A stretch of 42,252 bases of DNA from Myxococcales bacterium (lineage in GTDB: Bacteria; Myxococcota; Myxococcia; Myxococcales; Myxococcaceae). Under the pieces are notes generated by a model. The model was not told the origin of the DNA, did no database searches, and saw nothing but the letters and a program-made list of their open reading frames with translations. Where the stretch lies: the NCBI GenBank assembly GCA_016191815.1, contig JACPVI010000054.1:1-42252 (forward strand), written 5' to 3'. Below, one piece after another: positions 1 through 8,593 of the stretch; position 1 is the stretch's first letter; each line of letters opens with the position of its first letter. The position numbers and the translations under genes are program-made.

Positions 1-573
1 CCCGTAGCGGTCGTTGGTCTCCTTGAGCCGGTCGAGGTCAATCGTCACCGCCGAGAGCGGGTGCCCGTACCGCACCGCGCGCTGGTATTCATGCTCGGCG
101 CGGCGGACGAGGCCGCGGAAGTTCGCCAGCCCGGTGAGGGCGTCGGTCTGAGCCAACGCCTCGAGGCAGGCGCGCTCCCGCGCGAGTCGGATGGCGCGCT
201 CCACTCGCGCGACCAGCTCCCGCGGCCCTGCCGGCTTGGCCACGAAGTCGGCCGCCCCCGAGTCGAGGCATTCGGCAGACAGCTCGTCGCTCGGCGCCGA
301 GACGAACACCACCGGGACGCCGCGGGAACGAAGCTCGCGCGACAGCTCCTTCGGGTCGGCCAGGCTGCCTCCATGGGGCAGGCGCGCCTCGCTGAGCACC
401 AGGTCCGGCGGGGCGGATCGCACCCTCTCGATCGCCTCGTCTCCGTCGTTGGCCGTGCGCACCTCGTACCGCGTGGCGAGGAGCTGGCCCAGCGCCGCCG
501 CTTGTCCGGGATCGGCCTCGACCAAAAGGACGACCGCCCGCCGCCGTGGAGAGCCCTCTGCCCACCGCCACAT
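1..573 (-). CDS. Receiver-GGDEF response regulator (probable diguanylate cyclase), C-terminus off the left edge
   Basis: About 191 residues are visible. Residues 12-125 form a CheY-like receiver: VVLLVEADPG at the first strand, a phospho-acceptor Asp in PPDLVLSEARL, VVFVSAPS, and the conserved Lys in FVAKPAG. A linker follows with ALAQTDALTGLANFRG, the typical entry to a GGDEF domain, then DLDRLKETNDRYG, the GGDEF metal/substrate-binding strand. The GGDEF signature itself lies beyond position 1, so catalytic competence cannot be judged. I chose the ATG at 573 because GAGGTGG lies about 5 nt upstream; a GTG at 597 is in frame but has no comparable site. The family makes cyclic di-GMP in the cytoplasm in response to phosphorylation. 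The partner kinase is not adjacent. Confidence 0.85.
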   Translation of the reverse strand, partial: MWRWAEGSPRRRAVVLLVEADPGQAAALGQLLATRYEVRTANDGDEAIERVRSAPPDLVLSEARLPHGGSLADPKELSRELRSRGVPVVFVSAPSDELSAECLDSGAADFVAKPAGPRELVARVERAIRLARERACLEALAQTDALTGLANFRGLVRRAEHEYQRAVRYGHPLSAVTIDLDRLKETNDRYG

Positions 574-843
574 GCGGTCCACCTCGTCTGACTGCACGGG
601 GGGCTCGACAGACCCCAACCGAAATGCCCCATCGCCTGAACGGCTGTCCACTGCCATCCCCACCTGCCGAGCCCCCCGGCCGCCACCCAACCTCGCTGGT
701 GGCGAGCAAGCGACATGCCCCACGGCGAGTGATGATTCTCAGGCGTTGCCGGCTCTTGCGCTGTCGCCTCGGACCGGTTCGACAGGCCCACAGCAGAAAT
801 TGCAACTTCGCACAGCCACCGCCCTCGGCCGGGCGGGGGAGGC

Positions 844-1572
844 TCAGCGCCGAAGGAAACGCACCTGCCGGCCCTGCATCTGGACCGGCGGAGTCTCCAG
901 CCCGAGGCTCCACCACATGGGCTCCCAAGCCCTCATCTTCAGCTTCTTGTCGTTCTGGAGCGCGGTGAGGCCGCTCTTGAGCTTCTCATCCGAAGGATTG
1001 GCTTGGACTGCCCGGCCCATCACCTTGAGCGCCTTTTCCTTCTCCTTGAGCTGCAAAAGGCACCAGGCGTAGCTCGCCCACGCCAGCCCTTCCTTCTTCC
1101 CGGCCTTCACCGCACCCTCAAAGGCCTTCTCCATCTCCTCGTACTGCTTGCGCTGGTAGTGCAAGGCCCCGCGCATCATCAGCGCCATGTAGTCACGCGA
1201 GTGCGCCTTGGCGAAGGCGGCCAGCGCCCCTTCGTGATCCTTGAGGATGTACTTGATCTGCCCGATGCCGCCGTGGATCTGCGAGGCCACCAGGAACTGC
1301 CAGCGCGCGTACCGCAGCCCCGATTCGAGGATCTTCACCGCCTTGGCCGCCCGCTGCTGCTGCTCGCGCGGGTTGGCGGAGGCGGTCAACTCCTTGTGGG
1401 CCTCGCCGGTGAGATCCTGGATCTTCTTGAAGACGCGCCGCGCCAACACCAGGTAGGTCCCCAGGAAGACGACCGTGCCGGGGATGATCCCCGCGTAGAG
1501 TTGAAAGCCGCCGAGTCGGACGGCCAGCGTCACTGCCAGGCCGGCCGCGAAGGCGACGAGCAGGTTGAGCAT
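844..1572 (-). CDS. TPR-containing membrane protein
   Basis: 242 residues. Two hydrophobic helices at about residues 2-20 and 27-47 form an N-terminal hairpin anchor. A charged helical stretch follows, then TPR-like helical pairs from about residue 105 to 205 (for example EGALAAFAKAHSRDYMALMMRGALHYQRK, broken here only as a description of the Ala/Tyr/Gly TPR pattern, and the later KEKALKVMGRAVQANPSDEK). TPRs act as protein-protein scaffolds; no catalytic motif is seen. AAAGGAG lies about 10 nt before the ATG. The 270 bp between this stop and the diguanylate cyclase start holds no gene I can support. The biological role is unknown. Confidence 0.75.
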   Translation of the reverse strand: MLNLLVAFAAGLAVTLAVRLGGFQLYAGIIPGTVVFLGTYLVLARRVFKKIQDLTGEAHKELTASANPREQQQRAAKAVKILESGLRYARWQFLVASQIHGGIGQIKYILKDHEGALAAFAKAHSRDYMALMMRGALHYQRKQYEEMEKAFEGAVKAGKKEGLAWASYAWCLLQLKEKEKALKVMGRAVQANPSDEKLKSGLTALQNDKKLKMRAWEPMWWSLGLETPPVQMQGRQVRFLRR

Positions 1573-1667
1573 GAGTCTGGCACTCCTTTAGCGCTCGAGG
1601 CTGCATTCGGCAATCTCGCTACGACCGTCAGCCGTTGGGGGTATAAGGCTCGGCGCACAGAGTCGAT

Positions 1668-1752
1668 GGCCCTCTGTCGAAATTGGTAGACGAGACGGAC
1701 TCAAAATCCGTTGCCCCTCAAAGGCGTCCCGGTTCGAGTCCGGGGAGGGCCA
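1668..1752 (+). tRNA. tRNA-Leu (anticodon CAA)
   Basis: The acceptor arms GGCCCTC and GAGGGCC pair perfectly over 7 bp, with U8 and discriminator A73. The D arm has TTGGTAGA in its loop. The anticodon stem ACGGA/TCCGT encloses CTCAAAA, so the anticodon is CAA. A long variable arm (TGCC...GGC) marks a class II tRNA, and the T arm is CCGG-TTCGAGT-CCGG. The 3' CCA is not encoded. The next gene starts only 37 bp downstream. Confidence 0.95.
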
Positions 1753-1788
1753 CTGGGAGAGCGGCCAGGCGGCCGCCGGGAGCGCTGC

Positions 1789-2175
1789 ATGGCCGAGGCG
1801 GCGAAGACGAGGTTGAGGATCCTCGTGGTGGAGGACGATGAGGGGATCCGCGACGGGCTCGCCGAGTTCCTCTCCGATCTTGCGGCGGTCCGGGCGGTGG
1901 GTGGCGCCCGCGAGGCGCGAGAGGCGATGCTCGAAGAAGCCTTCGACGTCATCTTCACCGACCTGCGCATCGGAGGCGAGATGGAGGCCGGCCGAGAGGT
2001 GATCGACGCGGCGAGGCGGTTGGGGGCGGCGGTGGTATTGATGAGCGGCGCCTCCGGCCGAGAGATCGACGGGGCGCTGGGTTGCGCCAGGGCCGACGCC
2101 ATCCTCACCAAGCCGTTCGACCTGGACGAGGTGGAGCGCGTCCTCGCCGGCTGCGTGGGGCGGCGCGCAGGTTGA
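1789..2175 (+). CDS. Receiver-only response regulator
   Basis: 128 residues, a complete CheY-like receiver and nothing else. Acidic pocket VVEDDEG near residue 14, phospho-acceptor Asp in VIFTDLRIG, switch Ser in VLMSGASG and Lys in ILTKPFD are all present. With no output domain, it must act through a protein partner or pass phosphate along a relay. The frame is open farther upstream into the tRNA, but the ATG at 1789 is the first start outside the tRNA and begins a normal receiver N-terminus. No kinase lies next to it. Confidence 0.85.
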   Translation: MAEAAKTRLRILVVEDDEGIRDGLAEFLSDLAAVRAVGGAREAREAMLEEAFDVIFTDLRIGGEMEAGREVIDAARRLGAAVVLMSGASGREIDGALGCARADAILTKPFDLDEVERVLAGCVGRRAG

Positions 2176-2222
2176 CAGCCGTTCGGCGGGCGGCTACGCA
2201 AGCTCCTTTGGGAGGCACGGCC

Positions 2223-2630
2223 CTGGCAGAGCAGAAGCAGAACGACGTCGTCCGTCAGATCACCGCCGCCTGGGAGCAGGCGCAAACGCAGCTTGTCGAG
2301 CTGCGCAAGCAGGTGGAGCACACGAGCGCCCTGGCGATGGCCAAGGTGCAGTCCAACTTCCTCGAGTCGGATTTCGACCGGGCGCTCCGCGACTTCGGCG
2401 GAGCGGTCTGGGAGCAGGTGAAGAAGGGCAAGCTCGCGCTCCCTCCGTCGCTCTCGGCTGCGGCTCGGGTGATGCAGGAGGAACAGAAGCGGCTCGACGC
2501 CCATCGGGCGGAGATCTCCGACCTCTTGCGGGAAGGGGCCGAGGTGGCCTCGCGCATCGTGAAGCCGGGCCATCGCGGCTCGAACGTCTCCGGGAAGACG
2601 TTGATGGCGCCGAAGGGGAAGAAGCGGTAG
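2223..2630 (+). CDS. Small coiled-coil protein of unknown function, probable CTG start
   Basis: About 135 residues, rich in Gln, Glu, Lys and Ala, with a predicted helical coiled coil across most of its length (WEQAQTQLVELRKQVEHT and QEEQKRLDAHRAEISDLL) and a basic tail ending APKGKKR. No signal peptide, membrane helix or catalytic motif is seen. No ATG or GTG begins the conserved-looking part. A CTG at 2223 has GGAGG 7 nt upstream and is my best start; CTG starts are rare, so this is tentative. It follows the receiver protein by 47 bp in the same direction and precedes tRNA-Ala. I do not recognise the family. Confidence 0.6.
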   Translation: MAEQKQNDVVRQITAAWEQAQTQLVELRKQVEHTSALAMAKVQSNFLESDFDRALRDFGGAVWEQVKKGKLALPPSLSAAARVMQEEQKRLDAHRAEISDLLREGAEVASRIVKPGHRGSNVSGKTLMAPKGKKR

Positions 2631-2680
2631 AAGCTCGCGCGTTTCCCGGCGTGCCGACCCAGGGACCGCCGCTTCGAGAT

Positions 2681-2753
<73 letters not shown>

Positions 2754-2759
2754 CACGCG

Positions 2760-2786
2760 AAGGCCCGCGCAGTCCCGGCGGGCCTT
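2760..2786 (+). terminator. Hairpin terminator after tRNA-Ala
   Basis: A 9-bp perfect stem (AAGGCCCGC / GCGGGCCTT) with a 9-nt loop begins 7 bp after the tRNA. Only a short T run lies at the end of the 3' arm, so it may act with Rho. It stands just before the ATG of the next regulator at 2794. Confidence 0.6.
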
Positions 2787-2793
2787 TCGAGTC

Positions 2794-3153
2794 ATGTCCG
2801 AAAAGCGCATCCTCGTGGTGGATGACGATCCCGACCTCCGGGACACGCTCTGCGAGCTTTTGGAGGACGAGGGCTACCAGGCGCTCCCTGCCTCCAACGG
2901 CAAGGAGGCGCTGGCGCTGCTCAGGTCCTGCCCCGTCCCGCGGGTGATCCTGCTGGACCTGATGATGCCGGTGATGAACGGCTGGCAGTTCCTGGAGGAG
3001 CTGGCCCGCGATTCGGCGCTCGCCTCGGTTCCGGTGATCGTGATGACTGCCCACTCCAACCCGGGCCGTCTGGCGCTCAGGCCGGTGGAGCTGATGCAGA
3101 AGCCGCTCAAGCTGGACGCACTGCTGGGGGCGATTTTTCGCTGCGCAGGCTGA
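2794..3153 (+). CDS. Receiver-only response regulator
   Basis: 119 residues. A full receiver domain with VVDDDPD at residues 8-14, phospho-acceptor Asp in ILLDLMMPVMNG, switch Thr in VIVMTAHS and Lys in LMQKPLK. No output domain. The LMMPVMNGW segment is the classical receiver signature, more canonical than in the regulator at 1789. It ends 39 bp before the convergent glgB stop. The two single-domain regulators on either side of tRNA-Ala are not close copies. No cognate kinase is adjacent. Confidence 0.9.
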   Translation: MSEKRILVVDDDPDLRDTLCELLEDEGYQALPASNGKEALALLRSCPVPRVILLDLMMPVMNGWQFLEELARDSALASVPVIVMTAHSNPGRLALRPVELMQKPLKLDALLGAIFRCAG

Positions 3154-3191
3154 TTGGTCCCGACCCGGGGCCTTTGAGCCATCTTGCCGAG

Positions 3192-5393
3192 CTACCCGGT
3201 CTCCGGCCGCAGCCAGAGGACGCCGAGCGGCGGCAGCGAGAGCTCCAGCGAGGCGGGCTGCCCGTCCCAGGCGAGGGGCGCTGCGTGGACCGAGCCAAGG
3301 TTTCCCACGCCCGAGCCTCCGTACTCCGAGGCGTCGGTGTTCAGCACCTCTCGGTAGAGGCCGGACGCCGGCGCCCCCACTCGGTAGCGGTGGCGTACCA
3401 AGGGGGAAAGGTTGGCCACGCACAAGAGCTGCCGGCCGCCAAAGCTGCGGAGAAAGGCGTAGACGTTGGCGTCCGCCGAGTCGGCCTGCACCCACTGAAA
3501 ACCGGAGGCCTCCGAGTCCGTCTGATGGAGGGCGGGCTCCGCCCGGTACAGCCGGTTGAGATCCCTCACCAGCGCCTGCACGCCATGGTGAGAGCGCCGC
3601 TCGAGCAGGTGCCAGTCGACGCTGCGGTCGGGGCTCCACTCGTCGAGCTGGCCCAGCTCTCCTCCCATGAAGAGGTGCTTCTTGCCCGGGTGGGCCCACA
3701 TCCAACCGAAGAGCGCGCGCAAGTTGGCCAGCCGCTGCCACTCGTCGCCGGGCATCTTCGAGAGGAGCGAGCGCTTGCCGTGCACCACCTCGTCGTGCGA
3801 GAGCGGCAGCACGAACTCCTCGCTGAAGGCGTACATCAGCCCGAAGGTGAGCTGGTGGTGGAGCCAGCGGCGGAAGAGAGGGTCCTTCCCGAAGTAGGCG
3901 AGGGTGTCGTGCATCCATCCCATGTTCCACTTGAAGGTGAAGCCCAGGCCTCCCTCGGAGGCCGGCCGGCTCACCTTCGGCCAGGCGGTGGACTCTTCGG
4001 CGATCGTCACCACTGCCGGGTGCTTGCGGCGGAGGACCTCGTTGAGCTCGCGGAGGAAGGCGACGGCCTCCTCGTTCTCCCGCCCGCCGTAGCGGTTGGG
4101 CACCCACTCCCCCGGGGCGCGGCTGTAGTCGCGGTAGAGCATCGAGGCCACCGCGTCCACCCTGAGGCCATCGAGGTGGTACTCCTCGATCCAGAAGAGC
4201 GCGTTGGCGATGAGGAAGTTTCTGACCTCGTGCCGGCCGTAGTTGAAGATGAGCGTCCCCCAGTCGGGGTGGGCGCCCTGGCGGGGGTCCTCGTGCTCGT
4301 AGAGCGCGGTGCCGTCGAAGCGCGAGAGGGCGAAGTCGTCGCGCGGGAAGTGGCCCGGGACCCAATCGACGATCACTCCCACTCCCCGCCGGTGGAGCGC
4401 GTCCACCAGGAAGCGGAAGTCGTCGGGGTGGCCGTAGCGGGCCGTCGGCGCGTAGTACGCGCTGACCTGGTAGCCCCACGATCCGCCGAACGGGTGCTCC
4501 GCCACGGGCAAGAGCTCGACGTGGGTGAAGCCCATCCGGAAGGCGTAGTCGCCCAGCGCCTCCGCCGCTTCCCGGTAGGTGAGCGGGCGGTTCCCGTCCT
4601 CCATCACGCGCCGGAAGGATCCCAGGTGCGCCTCGTACACCGACATCGGCCCGCGGCGGAGATCCGCCCGCTCCCGGGCCGCCAGCCAGTCGCCGTCGCC
4701 CCAGCGGTAGCGGCCGAGATCGTGCACCACCGAAGCCGTCTGCGGCGGCACCTCGGTGCGGAAGGCGAACGGATCGGCCTTGAGCAGCCGCGGCCCGCCG
4801 TGGGCGGGGTGCACCTCGAACTTGTACCGCGCGCCCTCGCCCACCTCGGGGACGAACAGCTCCCAGATGCCCGAGGCCCCCATCGCCCTCATCGGGTGCA
4901 GCCGCCCGTCCCAACCGTTGAAGTCGCCCACCACCGAGACCGAGGCCGCGGTGGGCGCCCACACCGCGAAGGACACGCCCATCACTCCCTGGTGGTGGAT
5001 CGGGTGCGCCCCCAGCCGCCGCCAGAGCTGCTCGTGACGGCCTTCGCCGGCGAAGTACAGGTCCAGCTCCCCGAGGGTGGGCGGGAAGGCATAGGGATCG
5101 CGCAGCCCGTAGACCGCTCCGCCTTGGTACTCGACCTCGAGGAGGTAGGGGAACACCTCGCTCCGGCCTTCCGCCCGCGCCTCGAACAGACCGCTCCCGC
5201 GCGGCCGCATCGGGATCCGCCCGCCTCCGTCCGGAAGCAGGTCCACCCGCACCGCCTCGGGCCGATAGGCCCGCACCATCACCGCGTCGCCCGAAGGGTG
5301 GGCGCCGAGCAGGCGATGCGGATCCCTGAGCCTGAGCCCGGTGAGGAGGCGAATGGCCTCCTCGGTCTCGGTCCACTCCGCACTCTGCCTCAC
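3192..5393 (-). CDS. glgB: 1,4-alpha-glucan branching enzyme
   Basis: 733 residues, the normal length of GlgB. It transfers a glucan segment to a 6-hydroxyl, making alpha-1,6 branches in glycogen. N-terminal CBM48-type modules occupy about residues 20-225 (VVGDFNGWDGRLHPM). The GH13 barrel carries the nucleophile Asp in DGLRVDAVASML (about residue 409), the acid Glu in TIAEEST (about 465) and the third Asp in PLSHDEVVHGK (about 530). The frame is open far upstream, but that stretch is antisense-phase noise over the maltokinase gene. The GTG at 5393 overlaps the maltokinase TGA (GTGA), which points to translational coupling. Last gene of treS-mak-glgB. Confidence 0.96.
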   Translation of the reverse strand: MRQSAEWTETEEAIRLLTGLRLRDPHRLLGAHPSGDAVMVRAYRPEAVRVDLLPDGGGRIPMRPRGSGLFEARAEGRSEVFPYLLEVEYQGGAVYGLRDPYAFPPTLGELDLYFAGEGRHEQLWRRLGAHPIHHQGVMGVSFAVWAPTAASVSVVGDFNGWDGRLHPMRAMGASGIWELFVPEVGEGARYKFEVHPAHGGPRLLKADPFAFRTEVPPQTASVVHDLGRYRWGDGDWLAARERADLRRGPMSVYEAHLGSFRRVMEDGNRPLTYREAAEALGDYAFRMGFTHVELLPVAEHPFGGSWGYQVSAYYAPTARYGHPDDFRFLVDALHRRGVGVIVDWVPGHFPRDDFALSRFDGTALYEHEDPRQGAHPDWGTLIFNYGRHEVRNFLIANALFWIEEYHLDGLRVDAVASMLYRDYSRAPGEWVPNRYGGRENEEAVAFLRELNEVLRRKHPAVVTIAEESTAWPKVSRPASEGGLGFTFKWNMGWMHDTLAYFGKDPLFRRWLHHQLTFGLMYAFSEEFVLPLSHDEVVHGKRSLLSKMPGDEWQRLANLRALFGWMWAHPGKKHLFMGGELGQLDEWSPDRSVDWHLLERRSHHGVQALVRDLNRLYRAEPALHQTDSEASGFQWVQADSADANVYAFLRSFGGRQLLCVANLSPLVRHRYRVGAPASGLYREVLNTDASEYGGSGVGNLGSVHAAPLAWDGQPASLELSLPPLGVLWLRPETG

Positions 5394-6715
5394 CCGGCGA
5401 CCTCCATCAGCGACCGCGCCGGGATCCTCACCCAGTCCGGCCGGTGCTGCAGCTCGTACCTCAGCTCGTAGATGTTCTTCTCCAGCTCCAGGGCATCGAG
5501 GAGCCCGCGCCGAGTCTCCCCTTCGGTGGGGAGGAAGCGCGAGGCCTTTGTGGCCTCCCAGTAACCCTCGAGGAACGCCGAGCGGGTGGCCTGGGCGCGC
5601 TTTCCGCTCGGGCACCCCTCGAGGACCGCCGCCGCCTCGGCGTAGTCGAACGAGCGCAAGATCCCCGCCACGTCTTTGAGCGGGGTGTGCTTCTCGCGGC
5701 GCTGGGCGAAGCTGCGGCCCGGCTCTCCCTCGAAGTCGAACACCAGCCAGTCGCTCGCGGCCCAGAGCACCTGGCCCAGGTGAAGGTCTCCGTGGACCCG
5801 TGTCTTGAGCCCGGAGGCCGTAAGGTGCGCCAGAAGGCGCGCCCGCTCGCCGATCTGCGCCCGCTTGGGGACCAGCTCCGGCGCCGCCGCCCCCGCTTCC
5901 GAGAGGGCCACCCCGAGCTGGCCGATGATCGAGGAGCTCCACCGCTGGAGGTCCTCGGTGCCCAAGGGCTCCGGAGAGAAGGCCGGGTCGTCCAGCTCGG
6001 AGGCCAGCGCCGCGTGCAGCTCGCCCACCCGAGTCCCGAGCTGACGGATTCGCCCGAGGAAGTCGGCGGAGAGGTGGGGCGAGGAGCGAAACGCCTCCAG
6101 CGTGAAGGACCAGCCGTCCTGGGCGCCCGCCACGAAGCGGTGCGCCACCGCCACCGTGGAGGCCGCTGGGCCGGTGAAGTCGATCCACCCCATCAGCTCG
6201 GGCGCGCGGGCGAAATGCCTCCGGGCGAGGAAGCGGCCGATCTCCAGCTCCGGGTTCAGCCCGGGTTCGATCTTGCGGAGGAGCTTGAGGATGACCTGCT
6301 CGCCGAAGACGACCGAGGTGTTGCTTTGGTCGGCCTCGGATCGGCGCACCTTCGGCCGCTCGGGCAGCGCGCCCCAGAGGGGCGACGACTCCTCCGTCCG
6401 CCATCCCCGGAGCGAGCCGCCCCCGGTCGGGATCTCGCCTTGGCTGCGGATCAGCTCGACCAAGAAATGCGCCAGGGGCTCCTCCTCGGCCGCCTCGTGC
6501 AGCTCAGCCCGCTCGTCGGCCCACACCGCGAGGGCGTAGCGCTCCGGAGCGCCTACCGTGTAGGCGACCTCCACCACCGCCAGGCCGAACGACCTGCCGC
6601 CCAACTCGAGATCCGCGTGATCGACCAGCGAGATATGCCTGAGCGGCCAGCCCTTCGCCGCGAACCAGCGGCGCTTGTTCAGGAAGTCCGGCAGGCGGCT
6701 CAGTTCGACGCGCAT
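5390..6715 (-). CDS. mak: Maltokinase (Mak/Pep2 type)
   Basis: 441 residues. The family phosphorylates maltose to maltose 1-phosphate with ATP, the donor for GlgE. An N-terminal cap (LSRLPDFLNKRRWFAAKG) is typical of Mak. The kinase core has VILKLLRKIEPG for the ATP lobe, the catalytic loop RVHGDLHLGQVLW at about residue 307, and the metal-binding DFEGEP at about 325. It is a separate gene here, not fused to treS as in many bacteria. It starts 4 bp after the treS stop and overlaps glgB, so the three genes form one operon. Confidence 0.92.
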   Translation of the reverse strand: MRVELSRLPDFLNKRRWFAAKGWPLRHISLVDHADLELGGRSFGLAVVEVAYTVGAPERYALAVWADERAELHEAAEEEPLAHFLVELIRSQGEIPTGGGSLRGWRTEESSPLWGALPERPKVRRSEADQSNTSVVFGEQVILKLLRKIEPGLNPELEIGRFLARRHFARAPELMGWIDFTGPAASTVAVAHRFVAGAQDGWSFTLEAFRSSPHLSADFLGRIRQLGTRVGELHAALASELDDPAFSPEPLGTEDLQRWSSSIIGQLGVALSEAGAAAPELVPKRAQIGERARLLAHLTASGLKTRVHGDLHLGQVLWAASDWLVFDFEGEPGRSFAQRREKHTPLKDVAGILRSFDYAEAAAVLEGCPSGKRAQATRSAFLEGYWEATKASRFLPTEGETRRGLLDALELEKNIYELRYELQHRPDWVRIPARSLMEVAG

Positions 6716-6719
6716 GGAT

Positions 6720-8369
6720 TCACGCCTTTCTGCTCGGCTCGACGAGCTTGAACCACAGGAACATGTACGGTCCCAAGGAGAGCTGGTAGGGCCCCTCGCC
6801 GATCGGGGGAAAGGGCGTCTCGCCGATCAGCTCCACCGGCTGGTGGCCTCGCCACTCGGGGAGCAAGAGCTCCACCGGCTGTGCGGAGCGGGCCAGGTTG
6901 CACACCACCAGCACCGTCTCCTCGGGCGACTGGCGCACGAAGGCGAGCACCTTGGGGTTGTGCGGGTTGTGGAAGGAGAGCTTCCCTTTGGCGAACACCG
7001 GGTGCCGCGCCCTGACGTCGATCATCATCTTCACCCAGGCGAGCAGCGAGGTGTTGGTGCGCTCCTGCGCCTCGACGTTGATCGCCTGGTAACCGTAGAC
7101 CGGGTCGGAGATCACCGGGGCGTGCAGCCGGGCCGAGTCGGCGTCGGAGAAGCCGGCGTTGCGGTCGCCGCTCCACTGCATCGGAGTGCGGACGCCCTTG
7201 CGGTCGCCGAGGTAAATGTTGTCCCCCATGCCGATCTCGTCGCCGTAATAGAGGACCGGCGTTCCCGGCAGGCTGAACAGGAGGCTGTGGAGCAGCTCGA
7301 TGCGGCGCCTGCCGTTGTCCATCAGCGGCGCCAGCCGGCGGCGGATGCCGAGGTTGAGCCGCATCCGCGGGTCCTTGGCGTACTCGCGGTACATGTAGTC
7401 GCGGTCCTCGTCGGTCACCATCTCCAGGGTCAGCTCGTCGTGGTTCCGGAGGAAGATCGCCCACTGGCAGCCCTCGGGGATCTGTGGGGTCTGCTGGAGG
7501 ATCTCCACGATCGGCCTCCGCTCCTCGCGGCGGACGGCCATGAACAGGCGGGGCATCACCGGGAAGTGGAAGCCCATGTGGAATTCGTCCCCCTCGCCGA
7601 AGTACACGCGCACGTCGGCGGGCCACTGGTTGGCCTCGGCGAGGAGCACCCGGCCTCTGTACTCGCGGTCGATCAGCGCCCGGAGCCGCCTTGTGAAGGC
7701 GTGCGTCTCGGGGAGGTTCTCGCAAGAGGTGCCCTCCCGTTCGAAGAGGTAGGGCACCGCGTCGACCCTGAAACCGTCCACCCCGAGGTCCAACCAGAAG
7801 CGCATCACGTTGACCATCTCGGCCTGGACGGCGGGGTTGTCGTAGTTGAGGTCCGGCTGGTGTGAGAAGAAGCGGTGCCAGAAGTACTGCTTGGCCACCG
7901 GATCCCAGGTCCAGTTGGAGCGCTCGGTGTCGAGGAAGATGATGCGGGCGCCCTTGTACTTGTCGTCGGTGTCGCTCCAGACGTACCAGTCGCGCTTGGG
8001 GCTGTGCGGGTTGGAGCGGGACTCCTGGAACCACGGGTGCTGATCCGAGGTGTGGTTGATCACCAGCTCGGTGAGAATGCGGATGCCCCGCCGGTGCGCC
8101 TCCTCGACCAGGTGCTTGAAGTCCTCCAGGTTGCCGTAGTCGGGGTGGATGCCGTAGTAGTCGGCGATGTCGTAGCCGTCGTCCCTAAGAGGCGAGGGGT
8201 ACATCGGCAAGAGCCACAGGCAATTGACGCCGAGCCGCTCGAGGTAGGGGAGCTTCGCGATCAGGCCGTTGATGTCGCCGACGCCGTCCGCGTTCGAGTC
8301 GTAGAAGGCGCGCAGGTGCAGCTCGTAGATGACGGCCGTCTGGTACCAGGGGATGTCCGGAGCGCTCAT
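6720..8369 (-). CDS. treS: Trehalose synthase (maltose alpha-D-glucosyltransferase)
   Basis: 549 residues, GH13 subfamily of TreS, which interconverts trehalose and maltose. Characteristic segments are [18 protein letters not shown] near the start, [19 protein letters not shown], the nucleophile Asp in [17 protein letters not shown] (about residue 202), the acid Glu in [12 protein letters not shown] (about 244), and the third Asp in [11 protein letters not shown] (about 309). A C-terminal beta domain ends the protein. The length matches stand-alone TreS without a fused kinase. First gene of treS-mak-glgB; with those partners it feeds maltose into maltose 1-phosphate and branched glucan. A GlgE gene would complete the route but is not in the window. 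Confidence 0.95.
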   Translation of the reverse strand: MSAPDIPWYQTAVIYELHLRAFYDSNADGVGDINGLIAKLPYLERLGVNCLWLLPMYPSPLRDDGYDIADYYGIHPDYGNLEDFKHLVEEAHRRGIRILTELVINHTSDQHPWFQESRSNPHSPKRDWYVWSDTDDKYKGARIIFLDTERSNWTWDPVAKQYFWHRFFSHQPDLNYDNPAVQAEMVNVMRFWLDLGVDGFRVDAVPYLFEREGTSCENLPETHAFTRRLRALIDREYRGRVLLAEANQWPADVRVYFGEGDEFHMGFHFPVMPRLFMAVRREERRPIVEILQQTPQIPEGCQWAIFLRNHDELTLEMVTDEDRDYMYREYAKDPRMRLNLGIRRRLAPLMDNGRRRIELLHSLLFSLPGTPVLYYGDEIGMGDNIYLGDRKGVRTPMQWSGDRNAGFSDADSARLHAPVISDPVYGYQAINVEAQERTNTSLLAWVKMMIDVRARHPVFAKGKLSFHNPHNPKVLAFVRQSPEETVLVVCNLARSAQPVELLLPEWRGHQPVELIGETPFPPIGEGPYQLSLGPYMFLWFKLVEPSRKA

Positions 8370-8379
8370 ACCCGGGAGG

Positions 8380-8399
8380 CCCCAAGGTCCGGCTTGGGG
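8380..8399 (-). promoter_or_regulatory. Small hairpin in the treS leader
   Basis: A perfect 7-bp inverted repeat (CCCCAAG / CTTGGGG, 6-nt spacer) lies 11-30 nt upstream of the treS ATG, where no good ribosome-binding site is visible. It could limit translation initiation or be an operator. The function is inferred only from its position. Confidence 0.25.
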
Positions 8400-8534
8400 T
8401 GGCGGGAGTCAACCGCCGCCTCACGGGTTGTCGGCTGCCCTGCTATCGTCCCCATCAGCGTCCGAGACGGGAGCTTCCCGTGCGCGTCCGAGTGAGGTGG
8501 GGCAGGGTGCTTCTCGGCGACTAGTCCGAGCGGA

Positions 8535-8573
8535 CAAAAAAGAAACCCCTCTCCCGCCGGAGCGGGAGAGGGG
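8535..8573 (-). terminator. Rho-independent terminator of the beta-propeller lipoprotein gene
   Basis: Read on the minus strand, a perfect 12-bp stem (CCCCTCTCCCGC / GCGGGAGAGGGG) with a 4-nt loop is followed directly by a run of Ts interrupted by one C. It sits 21 bp after the stop of the gene at 8594-11008 and ends that transcript before treS. Confidence 0.85.
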
Positions 8574-8593
8574 CTGGGGTGAGGGCACCTCAC

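Noticed and set aside
598-843. Possible sigma-54 promoter (TTGC-like box) upstream of the receiver-GGDEF gene.
   Set aside because: The GG and GC elements are 12 bp apart instead of 10, and no second match was found.
3174-5471. Long plus-strand reading frame opposite glgB.
   Set aside because: Antisense shadow of a clear glgB; Val/Glu/Arg-rich with no domain. Long false frames are expected at this GC content.
5394-6404. Upstream extension of the glgB frame to about 1070 residues.
   Set aside because: The extra part lies over maltokinase in another phase and has no homologous features; the GTG overlapping the mak stop gives a normal-length enzyme.
8546-8573. Dispersed GC-rich repeat of a kind common in high-GC genomes.
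   Set aside because: It may be of that kind, but the T run in the minus-strand direction right after a stop codon makes terminator the better call.
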